A stretch of DNA of 64,000 nucleotides, taken from contig NZ_CP059856.1 of the NCBI RefSeq assembly GCF_009193325.2, forward strand, positions 806,001-870,000, read 5' to 3'. This document shows, in pieces, positions 1 through 8,256 of this stretch. Position 1 is the stretch's first letter. Each line of letters starts with the position of its first letter. Made by a program: the position numbers and the translations under genes. Under the pieces are notes generated by a model. That model searched no databases. It was not told the origin of the DNA and was given only the letters and a program-made list of their open reading frames with translations. Source of the DNA: Bacteroides zhangwenhongii (GTDB lineage: Bacteria; Bacteroidota; Bacteroidia; Bacteroidales; Bacteroidaceae).

Positions 1-1
1 T

Positions 2-451
2 CAGGTGAAGAACGGACGTGACGGAGATGATACATGGACTCAGGTTTCGTTACAACCGCATAAATGGTTACATATCTCCTATGTGCATAAAGATAGAACA
101 GTGACCGTTTATGTCAATGGAAAAGTACATAAGGTATTTCCTACGGGTGCAATTTGGATGACAGAGGATAGCTGGATTCAAGTTGGTAATGACGGATATA
201 AAAATGATTATCTGCGTGAATTGCGATTTTGGAGTAAGGCATTGACCGAAGCAGAAATCAATGACATGCTTTATACTCCTGTATCTCCTGACACTCCGGA
301 CTTGAGAGCTTATCTTCCTTTGACTAAGGAAGCAGGAACAAAAGATTTGGTAGCTCCGGAAGGTGCAACACCTGTCGAATTTACCGGAAAAATTGAATAT
401 GTGGAGAATGTAAAATTCCCTTCTGATGATTTAGTAATCGTAGAGAAGTAG
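2..451 (+). CDS. LamG/concanavalin-like surface protein, C-terminal part
   Basis: The reading frame is already open at the first bases, so the true start lies upstream of the window. The visible 149 residues form a jelly-roll carbohydrate-binding type domain: HKWLHISYVH, a VTVYVNGK strand, and LRELRFWSKALTEAEI, the usual closing motif of LamG-like (Laminin_G_3) domains. Proteins of this type, often fused to DUF1735, lie in Bacteroides loci with GH18 endo-glycosidases that act on N-glycans. The next gene starts 16 bases downstream on the same strand, which implies one operon. A role in binding glycan at the cell surface is inferred from family and context only. Confidence 0.7.
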   Translation, partial: QVKNGRDGDDTWTQVSLQPHKWLHISYVHKDRTVTVYVNGKVHKVFPTGAIWMTEDSWIQVGNDGYKNDYLRELRFWSKALTEAEINDMLYTPVSPDTPDLRAYLPLTKEAGTKDLVAPEGATPVEFTGKIEYVENVKFPSDDLVIVEK

Positions 452-467
452 TTTTTAATAATAATAT

Positions 468-1502
468 ATGAAAGATATGAATAACATAATAACATATATA
501 AAAAGTATTTTATGTATAGGATGTCTTCTTTTCGTCACTTCTTGCGGAGATGATGGGGTAGAAGTTGTATCTCAAGATGTTTCCTGGACTATGGATAGTC
601 AATATATAGAGGAAGACGTGCGCGAAGAATTGGGTATCAATCCGTTTATGGATCTGGTTTATTTCAGTTATTACAGTACTCCGTTAATGTCGGTCAAAGC
701 GAATTACGATTTGGAGCACGTGACACTTGTCGGTGACAATGATTTTTCTTTCAATGTGAAAATAACGAAACCTTTCAAGGAAGATTTGAAACTGAAGTTG
801 ACGACGATTTCTAATACCCAATTTCCGGTAGCAGTAGAAGAATATACAAAAGTGGCGGATGATAATTGTATATTAGGAACAGCAGTATTGAAAGCCGGGG
901 AATTAGAGACTACAATTAAATTTAGTTTCAAGGACATCGATAAATTAAACGAATTACCAGGTTATGTATTGGCTTTGACCTTGGTTATTGAAAACCAACA
1001 AGAACACTTGGGGGTATCAAAATCGCGTGGAACTTTTTTTATAAAAGTAGATACTGCGATTCAAATCGAGAATATCGAAGCTAGTAATGAACCTATTGAA
1101 GGAGAATTATTTAATGATATTGTAACATTTGAATCAGATATACGACCAGATAAGTTATCAACATTGAATGATGGAGATCGTAAGAAGAATTCATGGTATA
1201 CTTCTAATGCGCAAAATTATTTGACTATGAAATTCTCAAATTCTGTGACTCTAAAGGGTATTATGGTGGATACTAATCCAAGTGTTACGAGTAATTATGC
1301 ATTGAAGAGTGTGAAAGTAATGGTAGATAAAGGAAATGGGCAATGGTTGAGTAACGGTGTATATGAACAAGGGCATGTGAAGGGAGTGGCGTATATTAAG
1401 TTTAAGACTCCGATTGATTGCGTCGGGATACGATTTGAAGACATTATGTCTATTACTAATAGATTTACGGTAGATGTTAATGAAGTGACCTTTATCAAGT
1501 AA
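468..1502 (+). CDS. DUF1735-type surface lipoprotein
   Basis: This 344-residue protein has a lipoprotein signal peptide ending in VTSC with the lipidated Cys at 26, followed by acidic residues (GDD) typical of Bacteroides surface export. The middle part (about residues 60-190) resembles DUF1735-like immunoglobulin-fold domains of glycan-binding lipoproteins. The last 110 residues (YTSNAQNYLTMKF, ALKSVKVMVD, GIRFEDI) resemble an F5/8-type C (discoidin-like) beta-sandwich. It is the second gene of the operon that enters the window from the left. It is probably a surface glycan-binding protein; the exact family assignment is from memory of motifs and is not certain. Confidence 0.68.
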   Translation: MKDMNNIITYIKSILCIGCLLFVTSCGDDGVEVVSQDVSWTMDSQYIEEDVREELGINPFMDLVYFSYYSTPLMSVKANYDLEHVTLVGDNDFSFNVKITKPFKEDLKLKLTTISNTQFPVAVEEYTKVADDNCILGTAVLKAGELETTIKFSFKDIDKLNELPGYVLALTLVIENQQEHLGVSKSRGTFFIKVDTAIQIENIEASNEPIEGELFNDIVTFESDIRPDKLSTLNDGDRKKNSWYTSNAQNYLTMKFSNSVTLKGIMVDTNPSVTSNYALKSVKVMVDKGNGQWLSNGVYEQGHVKGVAYIKFKTPIDCVGIRFEDIMSITNRFTVDVNEVTFIK

Positions 1503-1510
1503 CTGTAATA

Positions 1511-1921
1511 ATGGCAAAAATACTATATATTCTATTGTTGATTCTGTGCATGACCTCTTGCAGATTAAAAGAAGAGACTATGCTTAAGTCACAATTGCCC
1601 GGTACTTATATCGGATTAGCCCCTTGTGCTGATTGCGACGGTGCCTTTTCCGGCATAACGTTTGAAGAAGATGGGACAGTATGGTTCTATTCCTCGCCGA
1701 ATCAACAGAAAGCAACATCGCAAAAAGGTTGTTGGGATATAAAGAACTCGTTGGTTTACGTGATAATGAGAAGTGATACATTTTATTATCGTCCGGCATT
1801 ACCGGACAGTATTATCTCACTTTATCGAGACAGGCGAAATCCCAAAGAACTTATAGAGTCTTATACATTAAAAAAATATCTGCAAAAATCAGATAAGGGC
1901 AGTGTCCATAATATTGTGTAA
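1511..1921 (+). CDS. NlpE-like lipoprotein with IS-encoded C-terminal tail
   Basis: A 136-residue lipoprotein with lipobox MTSC (Cys17). PGTYIGLAPCADCDG places a CxxC pair at Cys39 and Cys42, the hallmark of the NlpE N-terminal domain, a small envelope stress and copper-related beta-barrel. It begins 8 bases after the previous gene. The last seven codons and the stop (1898-1921) lie inside the terminal inverted repeat of the IS256-family element. Removing the element and one copy of the target duplication restores ...SDK followed directly by TAA at 3270-3272. The ancestral protein was therefore 129 residues, and the insertion adds GSVHNIV. The tail is not expected to destroy the domain, but transcription now runs into the IS. 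Confidence 0.72.
   Translation: MAKILYILLLILCMTSCRLKEETMLKSQLPGTYIGLAPCADCDGAFSGITFEEDGTVWFYSSPNQQKATSQKGCWDIKNSLVYVIMRSDTFYYRPALPDSIISLYRDRRNPKELIESYTLKKYLQKSDKGSVHNIV
1890..1897. repeat. Target site duplication, left copy
   Basis: CAGATAAG immediately precedes the left inverted repeat of the IS256-family element and is repeated exactly at 3262-3269. It encodes the end of the native NlpE-like protein. Confidence 0.85.
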
Positions 1922-3261
1922 ATGTAAACGGGATTCAGTTATAAGTTCTCTTATATCTGGATTCTGTTTTCAAAAATAAGCATAAACTGGTTCATAATCA
2001 ATCCCCAGTTAGTAATCGGCATTGTCCATTTCTTCTCAATCTCCATCAAGGAAAGGTATACCATCTTCTTCACTGCGTCATCCGACGGGAATGAAAGCTT
2101 TGATTTAGTGTACTTTCTGATTTTTCCATTCAGATTTTCAATGAGATTTGTGGTATAGATTATTTTTCTGATTTCCAATGGGAACTGAAAGAAAACAGTC
2201 AGATCATCCCAGTTGTTCCTCCATGAAAGAATGGCATAAGGGTACTTCCCTCCCCATTTCTTTTCCAGATTATCAAGCTCCGCGGCAGCAACTTCCTTGT
2301 TTGGCGCATTATAGATATTCTTCATATCTGCCGTGAACTTTTTTTGTCCTTGTAAACGACATATTTACATGAGTTTCTTATCTGATGTACAACACAAATC
2401 TGAGTTGATGACTGAGGGAATACGGTACGTATAGTGTCCGTAAATCCGTTCAGGTTATCGGTACAGGTTATCAGTATATCTTGTACCCCACGGGCCTTCA
2501 AGTCAGTGAGAACACCCATCCAGAAGGCGGAACTCTCTGATTTACCCACCCACATGCCAAGAACTTCCTTCAAGCCGTTTTGTTTCAGGCCGACACAGAG
2601 ATAGACAGTCTTGTTGATAATCTTCCCGTTGTCACGGACCTTGAAGACAATACCGTCCATCCAAACGATGAGATAGACCGGGTCCAAAGGACGGTTCTGC
2701 CATTCTTGAGCAGCCTGGTTTACTTTGTTTGTGATGATGGAGATGGCAGAGGTGGAGAGTTCTATCTCATAGATCTCGCGCATCTCTTCTTCTATATCGG
2801 ACACACTCATTCCTTTGGCATATAAGGAGATAACAAGCTTTTCTATGGAAAGCCCGCGGCTTTCATGCTTGGGGACTACTATGGGTTCAAACTGACCGTT
2901 GCGGTCACGAGGGATGGGTATGACAGCCTCGCCGTGCTCGGTCTGGATTTTCTTGGGGTAACTGCCGTTACGGGAATTACCACTGTTATTGCCGGAAACA
3001 GAATGTTTCTCATAACCCAAATGAGCATCCATCTCACCTTCAAGCATCTTCTCCAGCACTTGGGCGTGGAGCTGCTTTAGGAACTTGCTTACGTCTGCCT
3101 CAGTTTTGAAATGGCTGAGGAACTCCTTGGTTAAAACCTCATCAGGCACTACATGATTCTCTTTCATAATCTTTTTCATTTTGCAAATCTATTAAATAAA
3201 AAAATACGAAACTCGTACTGAATCCCGTATTTTACATTTACACAAAATATTTTATAGTGCC
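1898..3261 (-). mobile_element. IS256-family insertion sequence (1364 bp)
   Basis: The ends are defined by imperfect inverted repeats: GGCAGTGTCC... at 1898 and, read from the other strand at 3261, GGCACTATAA.... Both continue into a shared TTGTGTAAATGTAAA block, and 24 of the first 31 bases match. An identical 8-bp sequence CAGATAAG lies directly outside each end (1890-1897 and 3262-3269), the target duplication size known for the IS256 family. The length is normal for the family. The single transposase gene on the minus strand is split by a frame change. The insertion sits exactly at the stop codon of the NlpE-like gene. Confidence 0.88.
1951..3179 (-). pseudogene. IS256-family (mutator type) transposase, frame-disrupted
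   Basis: Two consecutive open frames (3179 to 2322, then 2325 to 1951) together make a full IS256-type transposase of about 409 residues. The first holds the N-terminal region and catalytic-domain motifs WMDGIVFKV, CTDNLNGF and HQIRNS. The second holds [20 protein letters not shown] and the conserved [13 protein letters not shown] stretch. The frames part at a run of seven A residues (minus strand; T run at 2339-2345), where family members read [12 protein letters not shown]. One more A would join them, or a -1 slip. It is either an inactive copy, a sequencing error in the homopolymer, or expressed by slippage. The second frame could also begin at the ATG inside the ATGA overlap. Confidence 0.82.
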
Positions 3262-3269
3262 CAGATAAG
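3262..3269. repeat. Target site duplication, right copy
   Basis: CAGATAAG directly follows the right end of the IS. The next three bases are TAA, the displaced native stop codon of the NlpE-like gene. Confidence 0.85.
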
Positions 3270-3281
3270 TAAAAAAGAACG

Positions 3282-3314
3282 AGGATATGGTTATATGTAC
3301 CATATCCTTGTTTA
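3282..3314 (+). terminator. Rho-independent type hairpin, displaced from the NlpE-like gene
   Basis: AGGATATGGT (3282-3291) pairs with ACCATATCCT (3299-3308) as a perfect 10-bp stem with a 7-base loop, followed by a T-rich stretch. It lies just downstream of the native stop codon at 3270-3272, so it was the terminator of the upstream operon before the IS separated them. It could also serve dps, which converges from the right. Confidence 0.65.
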
Positions 3315-3364
3315 CTTTAGAGAGAAACCTCTCTTCCTCACTTAAAACCTAAACCCTTATAAAA

Positions 3365-3841
3365 TTACTTACTATTATAAGCCACCAACATCCAAACCAG
3401 TTTTTCCTGTTCTTTCAGATAATCGCTCATCATCGAAACGGTTACTTCGTCTCCGGCTTGAGAAGCGATAGACAGAATCTTGCGTTCCTCACCGATCAGA
3501 TAGCTGATAGACTGGAGAATGCTGTTCAAAGCTTCGTCACCATCGCTCACCTTGTCCACTTCATTGATATTAGCCACTTTCAGATAATCACTGAATTTGT
3601 TGGCAGGAGTTCCGCCCAACATTAGGATTCGTTCTGCTATTTCGTCCACCTTTTCGGCTGTGTCGTCATACATCTTCTCGAACTGGCTGTGGAGAACGAA
3701 GAAATTATGTCCTTTGATATTCCAGTGGAAACCGCGAAGATTGGTGTAATATACTTGGAAGTCCGCTAATAGTTGTTGCAAAGATGCTACTACGTTGTTT
3801 GCTCCCGATTCATTCAGTTTGATAAATTCTAAAGTTTTCAT
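3365..3841 (-). CDS. dps: Dps-family DNA-binding/ferritin-like protein
   Basis: A 158-residue ferritin-like protein. YYTNLRGFHWNIKGHNFFVLHSQFEKMYDD carries the Dps ferroxidase residues (H in FHWN, and the H, D and E of the following helix), and ERILMLGG continues the fold. Dps dodecamers oxidise Fe(II) with hydrogen peroxide, store iron and protect DNA. It is divergent from oxyR with overlapping promoter elements between them, which fits OxyR control as known for Bacteroides dps. The length is typical for the family. The start ATG at 3839-3841 follows an AT-rich leader. Confidence 0.93.
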   Translation of the reverse strand: MKTLEFIKLNESGANNVVASLQQLLADFQVYYTNLRGFHWNIKGHNFFVLHSQFEKMYDDTAEKVDEIAERILMLGGTPANKFSDYLKVANINEVDKVSDGDEALNSILQSISYLIGEERKILSIASQAGDEVTVSMMSDYLKEQEKLVWMLVAYNSK

Positions 3842-3892
3842 ATTCGTTTTATTTTTAATGATTTATACTCGTTTTATTTTTTTTCTGTACTG

Positions 3893-3924
3893 CAAAGATA
3901 AGGCGTAAAATGCTTGCTGTCAAA
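3893..3924 (-). promoter_or_regulatory. Candidate dps promoter
   Basis: Read on the minus strand, TTTG (3921-3924) is separated by 20 bases from TATCTTTG (3893-3900), matching the Bacteroides primary sigma consensus TTTG-N19/20-TAnnTTTG. It overlaps the oppositely directed oxyR promoter, so one regulator bound here could affect both genes. Confidence 0.6.
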
Positions 3925-3943
3925 CTGAAAATTTCTATCTTTG
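3913..3943 (+). promoter_or_regulatory. Candidate oxyR promoter
   Basis: CTTG (3913-3916), a 19-base spacer and TATCTTTG (3936-3943) match the Bacteroides -33/-7 consensus. The elements are interleaved with the dps promoter on the other strand. Confidence 0.6.
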
Positions 3944-3979
3944 CATAGATGAAATCTATAACTTTAAATAATTTGATAG

Positions 3980-4906
3980 ATGACAATACAACAATTGGAA
4001 TACATATTAGCGGTAGATCAGTTCCGGCATTTTGCCCGGGCGGCTGAATATTGCCGGGTGACGCAGCCTACATTGAGTGCCATGATTCAGAAGTTGGAAG
4101 ACGAGTTGGGCGTGAAACTGTTCGACCGAACCGTGCAACCCGTTTGCCCTACTACTATCGGGCAAAAAGTGATTGATCAGGCACGGGTGATTTTAGCTCA
4201 GGCAGCTCAGGTAAAAGAGATAATCAGTGAAGAGAAACAATCATTGTCCGGCATATTCCGTTTAGGAGTATTGCCGACGGTAGCTCCTTACCTGCTTCCG
4301 CGTTTTTTCCCCCAATTGATGGAGAAGTATCCGGAGTTGGATATTCGGGTGACGGAAATGAAGACGCAGGATATTCAGCAGGCCTTGCACGCCGGAGATC
4401 TGGATGCGGGAATTATCGCCAGCAAGCTGGAGGATAGTTTTCTGACGGAAGAAACATTGTTTTACGAGCAATTTTATGCGTATGTATCCAAGAAAGAACC
4501 CTCCTTCAAACATGATGTTATCCGCACCTCCGATATAACCGGTGAACGGCTTTGGCTGTTGGATGAGGGACATTGCTTTCGCGACCAACTCGTTCGCTTC
4601 TGCCAGATGGAAGCGGTGAAAGTCAGTCAGATGGCCTATCGTTTGGGCAGTATGGAAACCTTCATGCGGATGGTGGAAAGCGGAAAAGGAATCACGTTTA
4701 TCCCCGAACTGGCTGTCGTGCAGTTGACGGAAGAACAACGTAAACTAGTGCGGCCCTTCGCTATCCCGCGTCCTACACGCCAGGTTGTGTTGGCTACAAG
4801 CAAAGATTTCGTTCGCCACACTTTGCTTTGCGTCCTCAAGGAAGAGATAAAATCAGCGGTCCCTAAAGAAATGCTGATGTTGCAGTCCGTTCAGTGTTTA
4901 CTGTAG
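3980..4906 (+). CDS. oxyR: OxyR, LysR-type peroxide-sensing regulator
   Basis: A 308-residue LysR-family activator. Residues 1-60 form the winged helix-turn-helix (LEYILAVDQFRHFARAAEYCRVTQPTLS). The rest is the substrate-binding-like sensor domain. GHCFRDQLVRFC places cysteines at 199 and 208, the same numbers as the redox-active pair of Escherichia coli OxyR, whose disulfide signals hydrogen peroxide. It is divergent from dps, its expected target. The last few codons run into a 25-bp tandem repeat that extends to the 3' end of the convergent transporter gene. Confidence 0.93.
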   Translation: MTIQQLEYILAVDQFRHFARAAEYCRVTQPTLSAMIQKLEDELGVKLFDRTVQPVCPTTIGQKVIDQARVILAQAAQVKEIISEEKQSLSGIFRLGVLPTVAPYLLPRFFPQLMEKYPELDIRVTEMKTQDIQQALHAGDLDAGIIASKLEDSFLTEETLFYEQFYAYVSKKEPSFKHDVIRTSDITGERLWLLDEGHCFRDQLVRFCQMEAVKVSQMAYRLGSMETFMRMVESGKGITFIPELAVVQLTEEQRKLVRPFAIPRPTRQVVLATSKDFVRHTLLCVLKEEIKSAVPKEMLMLQSVQCLL

Positions 4907-4986
4907 TCTGCCAACTCAGTGTTTGCTGTAGTCTGTCAACTCAGTGTTTGCCGTAATCTGTCAACTCGGTGTTTGCCGTATCAACT
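4892..4986. repeat. 25-bp tandem repeat between convergent genes
   Basis: Three full 25-bp units (4892-4916, 4917-4941, 4942-4966), each near CAGTGTTTGCTGTAGTCTGT, are followed by a shorter copy of 20 bases ending at 4986. The first unit contains the oxyR stop codon, and the last contains the stop of the convergent EamA gene. No clear terminator hairpin is visible between the two genes. Confidence 0.8.
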
Positions 4987-5904
4987 TACTTTCGCCGTTT
5001 TATTCTTGAGCCATTGGCTTATTTCAGCTCCTTTGAAATAGATAATCAAGGAGCTGACAATAATAATCATTCCTGCCACTGTACTGAATGTGGGATATTC
5101 GTCCGGCAGCATAACCCAACTCAGTACTGCACCGAGAATGGGATTGATCAGCCTGCACATATTGATATCGCTGACTTTCGCTCCTTTGCTTTGCAAGGCG
5201 ATAAACCAGAAGCTGAAGGCGAAGACCGAGATAAATACGAGAATGCCGAGACTGATATAGAATCCGCTTGGCTTTCCGATGAAAGAATGATAACCTTCCG
5301 TGCCCAATCCTACCATATATATAAGTAGGCCTCCGAAAAACATCTGTACGGCATTCAGGAAAATAGGATTCACCTTTCCCTTATCTTCCGAAACGGAGAT
5401 GGCGGAATAGCCTTGAAAAATGATACTAAGCAGCAGAAGCACGATACCCGTAATTCCTTTCCAGTCGAGCGGCTCGCCGTCACTTCCCATTCCGATGATG
5501 AGGAACAGTCCGATAAGGCTGACAATGAGACTGATAATCTTATGCGCGTTTAGGCGGTCATCGCTTGCGAGCAGATGAGCCAACAATACATTGATAAGGG
5601 GAGTCATTCCCATGATGATAGATGAGATGGCCCCGCTTACAAAGTCCACGCCAAAATAAAAGGCCGTGTATCCCATAAACATATTGATAAGCACCAGGTT
5701 CAGAAATAGTTTGCTGTGTTGCCGTATTTCCTGCCACATTCCTTTGTGCCAGGTATATGCGAATAAGATAATCCCCACAGTCGTGAAACGGAGTCCGGCA
5801 AAATTCATGGGAGTGAAATCGTAGCTCAGCCCTTGTTTGATAAAGGGATTGACGATAGCCCATAGAACAGAGGCCAATATAGCATAAAAGAGTCCTTTTT
5901 TCAT
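4981..5904 (-). CDS. EamA-family (DMT) inner-membrane transporter
   Basis: A 307-residue, very hydrophobic protein with about ten predicted membrane helices arranged as two EamA repeats, the standard size of drug/metabolite superfamily exporters. The first repeat begins with LFYAILASVLWAIVNPFIKQGL, and the second includes DINMCRLINPILGAVLSW, the typical second-repeat motif region. The substrate cannot be told from sequence. The C-terminus is short and charged (WLKNKTAKVS). A TATCTTTG -7-like element lies upstream on the minus strand at 5936-5943, without a good -33 partner. It converges on oxyR. Confidence 0.85.
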   Translation of the reverse strand: MKKGLFYAILASVLWAIVNPFIKQGLSYDFTPMNFAGLRFTTVGIILFAYTWHKGMWQEIRQHSKLFLNLVLINMFMGYTAFYFGVDFVSGAISSIIMGMTPLINVLLAHLLASDDRLNAHKIISLIVSLIGLFLIIGMGSDGEPLDWKGITGIVLLLLSIIFQGYSAISVSEDKGKVNPIFLNAVQMFFGGLLIYMVGLGTEGYHSFIGKPSGFYISLGILVFISVFAFSFWFIALQSKGAKVSDINMCRLINPILGAVLSWVMLPDEYPTFSTVAGMIIIVSSLIIYFKGAEISQWLKNKTAKVS

Positions 5905-6026
5905 TTGAAATAATTCCTTTGTTTAAAAAATGTTGCAAAGATAGCTATAATTGTATAGATATACTTTGATTTTCAGACTTAATTGCTTATTTTTGGAAAA
6001 TAAACAAATAACAATATTGATTTACT

Positions 6027-6707
6027 ATGAAGAAGTACATTTCAGAAATGATCGGGACAATGGTACTTGTCCTTATGGGATGTGGTAGTGCCGTTTTTGC
6101 GGGCAGTATGGCGGGAACAGTAGGTGCCGGTGTGGGCACGGTAGGTGTGGCTTTGGCCTTTGGATTATCAGTAGTGGCGATGGCGTATGCTATCGGAGGC
6201 ATTTCGGGATGTCATATTAACCCTGCTATCACTTTAGGGGTATTTCTGACAGGACGTATGAATGGAAAAGATGCAGGAATGTATATGCTTTTCCAAGTGA
6301 TCGGAGCTATTATCGGCTCGGCTATTCTTTTTGCTTTGGTTTCTACCGGAGCCCATGACGGTCCTACGGCAACGGGATCGAACAGTTTTGGTGACGGGGA
6401 GATGTTACAGGCATTCATTGCGGAAGCGGTATTTACTTTCATTTTTGTATTGGTAGTGCTTGGTGCTACCGACTCGAAGAAGGGGGCAGGTAATTTGGCA
6501 GGACTTGCTATCGGTCTCACTCTGGTGTTGGTGCATATCGTATGTATTCCTATTACGGGCACTTCTGTCAATCCGGCACGCAGTATTGCTCCGGCATTGT
6601 TCGAGGGAGGAGAAGCCTTGTCGCAGTTGTGGCTATTCATCATTGCTCCTTTCGTCGGAGCTGCCTTGAGCGCTGCCGTATGGAATTATTTGGGAGATAA
6701 GAAATAA
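6027..6707 (+). CDS. aqpZ: Aquaporin (MIP family, AqpZ-like)
   Basis: A 226-residue channel with six membrane helices and both pore motifs of major intrinsic proteins: GCHINPAIT (NPA at 65-67) and GTSVNPARS (NPA at 182-184). The second motif followed by RS, the compact loops and the length fit AqpZ-type water channels rather than the longer glycerol facilitators. The N-terminal helix has an unusual Gly/Ala-rich stretch (GSMAGTVGAGVGTVG) between helices 1 and 2. It stands alone between an oppositely oriented transporter gene and a convergent lipoprotein gene and ends at a bidirectional terminator. Confidence 0.9.
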   Translation: MKKYISEMIGTMVLVLMGCGSAVFAGSMAGTVGAGVGTVGVALAFGLSVVAMAYAIGGISGCHINPAITLGVFLTGRMNGKDAGMYMLFQVIGAIIGSAILFALVSTGAHDGPTATGSNSFGDGEMLQAFIAEAVFTFIFVLVVLGATDSKKGAGNLAGLAIGLTLVLVHIVCIPITGTSVNPARSIAPALFEGGEALSQLWLFIIAPFVGAALSAAVWNYLGDKK

Positions 6708-6725
6708 CTCATAAAAAAAAAGAAA

Positions 6726-6760
6726 AGGACGGCAGTTTCACAACTACCGTCCTCTTTGCG
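6726..6760. terminator. Bidirectional terminator hairpin
   Basis: A 12-bp stem with one mismatch (AGGACGGCAGTT at 6726-6737 against AACTACCGTCCT at 6742-6753) has a 4-base loop, with A-rich sequence before it and T-rich sequence after. It lies between the convergent aquaporin and NigD-like genes and can serve both. Confidence 0.75.
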
Positions 6761-6807
6761 TAATTAATATATTAAAAAAAGAGTGTTTTTCATCTTAGAT
6801 TAGCAGA

Positions 6808-7533
6808 TTAGGGAAATTTTACTTCATAAGTTTTAATGCCGCTATATAGGGTATTTACGCGAATTCTCAGTCCTTTCTTTCCTTCCATCCGGTCCTTGAT
6901 TTTATCCAGCTTGAAAGATACGTATCCCTCACCCAAAGTCTGGGGATAGTCTCCCTCACTGTTGTGACGGAATTCAAGATTGATATATTCATCCTTTCCG
7001 CTACCGTCTTCTGCGGTAGGAGCGGCTTCCGCTTTGGGGATTACCAGATTCAGGAAATGTTTTTTATCTGCACTGTGCGTACCGTAGTATTGGAATTCAA
7101 TCGTCAGATATTTGTTATCTTTGTTGATACGCATATCAGTAGTGTTTATTTTATCATCTCCGATTTTCTCTTCAGTATTTTCATCGTCATCCATCTCGAC
7201 GATATCTTTTGTAAGTATTTCATTAATCTGTTTTACTAGCACATTGTAGTCATATCCGTTTACGGGAGTTTCCAGTTCGTTAAAAATGACAAAGGCGCGT
7301 TGCCCCTCTGCAAATTCCGCACTGTTCCATTCCTGGCCATTATTGGGATACATCTTTTCACCGTTATCGAGAGTGAAATAAAAATCCTTGCTATCCTGGC
7401 TGATTTTGTTGATCGTGCTGATAACCAGCAGGTCGGCCGGACCGTCGTTATCGTCCAGGCATGACTGAAGAATCAGCGTAGTGGTCATAATAGCAAAGAT
7501 AAAGGCAATGAATTTAAATTTCTTCATATACAT
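6808..7533 (-). CDS. NigD-like lipoprotein
   Basis: A 241-residue lipoprotein: the signal peptide ends LILQSC, followed by LDDNDG. Residues about 35-110 ([42 protein letters not shown]) match the N-terminal OB-fold domain of NigD-like proteins. The C-terminal half ([27 protein letters not shown]) matches their beta-sandwich domain. NigD was named from a Bacteroides bacteriocin-related operon, and the wider family has no firm function. The insert between the domains is rich in Asp and Glu. The gene is alone, converging on the aquaporin. Confidence 0.82.
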   Translation of the reverse strand: MYMKKFKFIAFIFAIMTTTLILQSCLDDNDGPADLLVISTINKISQDSKDFYFTLDNGEKMYPNNGQEWNSAEFAEGQRAFVIFNELETPVNGYDYNVLVKQINEILTKDIVEMDDDENTEEKIGDDKINTTDMRINKDNKYLTIEFQYYGTHSADKKHFLNLVIPKAEAAPTAEDGSGKDEYINLEFRHNSEGDYPQTLGEGYVSFKLDKIKDRMEGKKGLRIRVNTLYSGIKTYEVKFP

Positions 7534-7637
7534 ACTTAGGTTTTAGATTGATTAATTATTGCTTTGTATTGGAGAAATGCGTAGAGAACGGAAATATTGC
7601 ATTCGAATCTGTTAAAGAAACAAAAGTGCAAAAAGAG

Positions 7638-7668
7638 TTGTTCTCTAGGTGCAGTATTTCTATCTTTG
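7638..7668 (+). promoter_or_regulatory. Candidate promoter for the ECF sigma operon
   Basis: TTG (7638-7640), 20 bases, then TATCTTTG (7661-7668) match the Bacteroides housekeeping consensus. The gene start follows 30-40 bases later. Confidence 0.55.
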
Positions 7669-7701
7669 CTGTATTTATAAGGTAAACACGTGTATAGGAG
7701 A

Positions 7702-8250
7702 ATGGAAGAATTTGAGTTGTCGGAACAATGCAGGCTAGGCAATAACCGTGCCCGCAAGGAGCTGTATGAGCAGTATGCGGGGCGTATGCTTGGCATTTGT
7801 CTTCGGTATACCGGCGACCGTGATACTGCCCAAGACCTGCTTCACGACGGTTTTATAAAGATATTCGATTCTTTCGACAAGTTCACCTGGCGGGGTGAAG
7901 GTTCCCTGCGGGCGTGGATGGAGAGAGTGATGGTCAACATTGCATTGCAGTATCTTCGCAAGAACGATGTGATGAATCAGTCGACACCTTTGGAAGAGCT
8001 GCCAGAGGAATATGAAGAGCCGGCTGCATCCGATGTAGAGGCGATTCCGCAAAAAGTGCTGATGCAGTTTATCGAAGAGTTGCCCGTCGGATACCGTACC
8101 GTGTTTAACCTTTATACCTTCGAAGACAAGTCGCATAAGGAAATTGCCCAAGCATTAGGTATCAATGAAAAATCTTCGGCTTCGCAACTGTTTCGCGCGA
8201 AGAGTGTATTGGCAAAAAGAGTAAAAGAATGGATAATGCATAATGGATAG
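7702..8250 (+). CDS. ECF-family RNA polymerase sigma factor
   Basis: This is a sigma-70 family protein of about 182 residues. It has region 2 (RKELYEQYAGRMLGICLRYTGDRDTAQDLLHDGFIKIF) and region 4 (VLMQFIEELPVGYRTVFNLYTFEDKSHKEIAQALGINEKSSASQLFRAK), which carries the helix-turn-helix for -35 recognition. An in-frame GTG at 7690 could add four residues; ATG at 7702 is preferred, though a purine-rich AGGAGA lies very close to it. Region 2 and the linker lack other domains, as usual in ECF factors. The next gene, six bases downstream, encodes a membrane-anchored partner, which suggests a sigma/anti-sigma-like pair acting on envelope genes. Confidence 0.88.
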   Translation: MEEFELSEQCRLGNNRARKELYEQYAGRMLGICLRYTGDRDTAQDLLHDGFIKIFDSFDKFTWRGEGSLRAWMERVMVNIALQYLRKNDVMNQSTPLEELPEEYEEPAASDVEAIPQKVLMQFIEELPVGYRTVFNLYTFEDKSHKEIAQALGINEKSSASQLFRAKSVLAKRVKEWIMHNG

Positions 8251-8256
8251 ATAGAG

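Noticed and set aside
7690..7701. GTG start for the ECF sigma factor
   Set aside because: It is possible, but the ATG four codons later gives the normal N-terminus. The choice is not certain.
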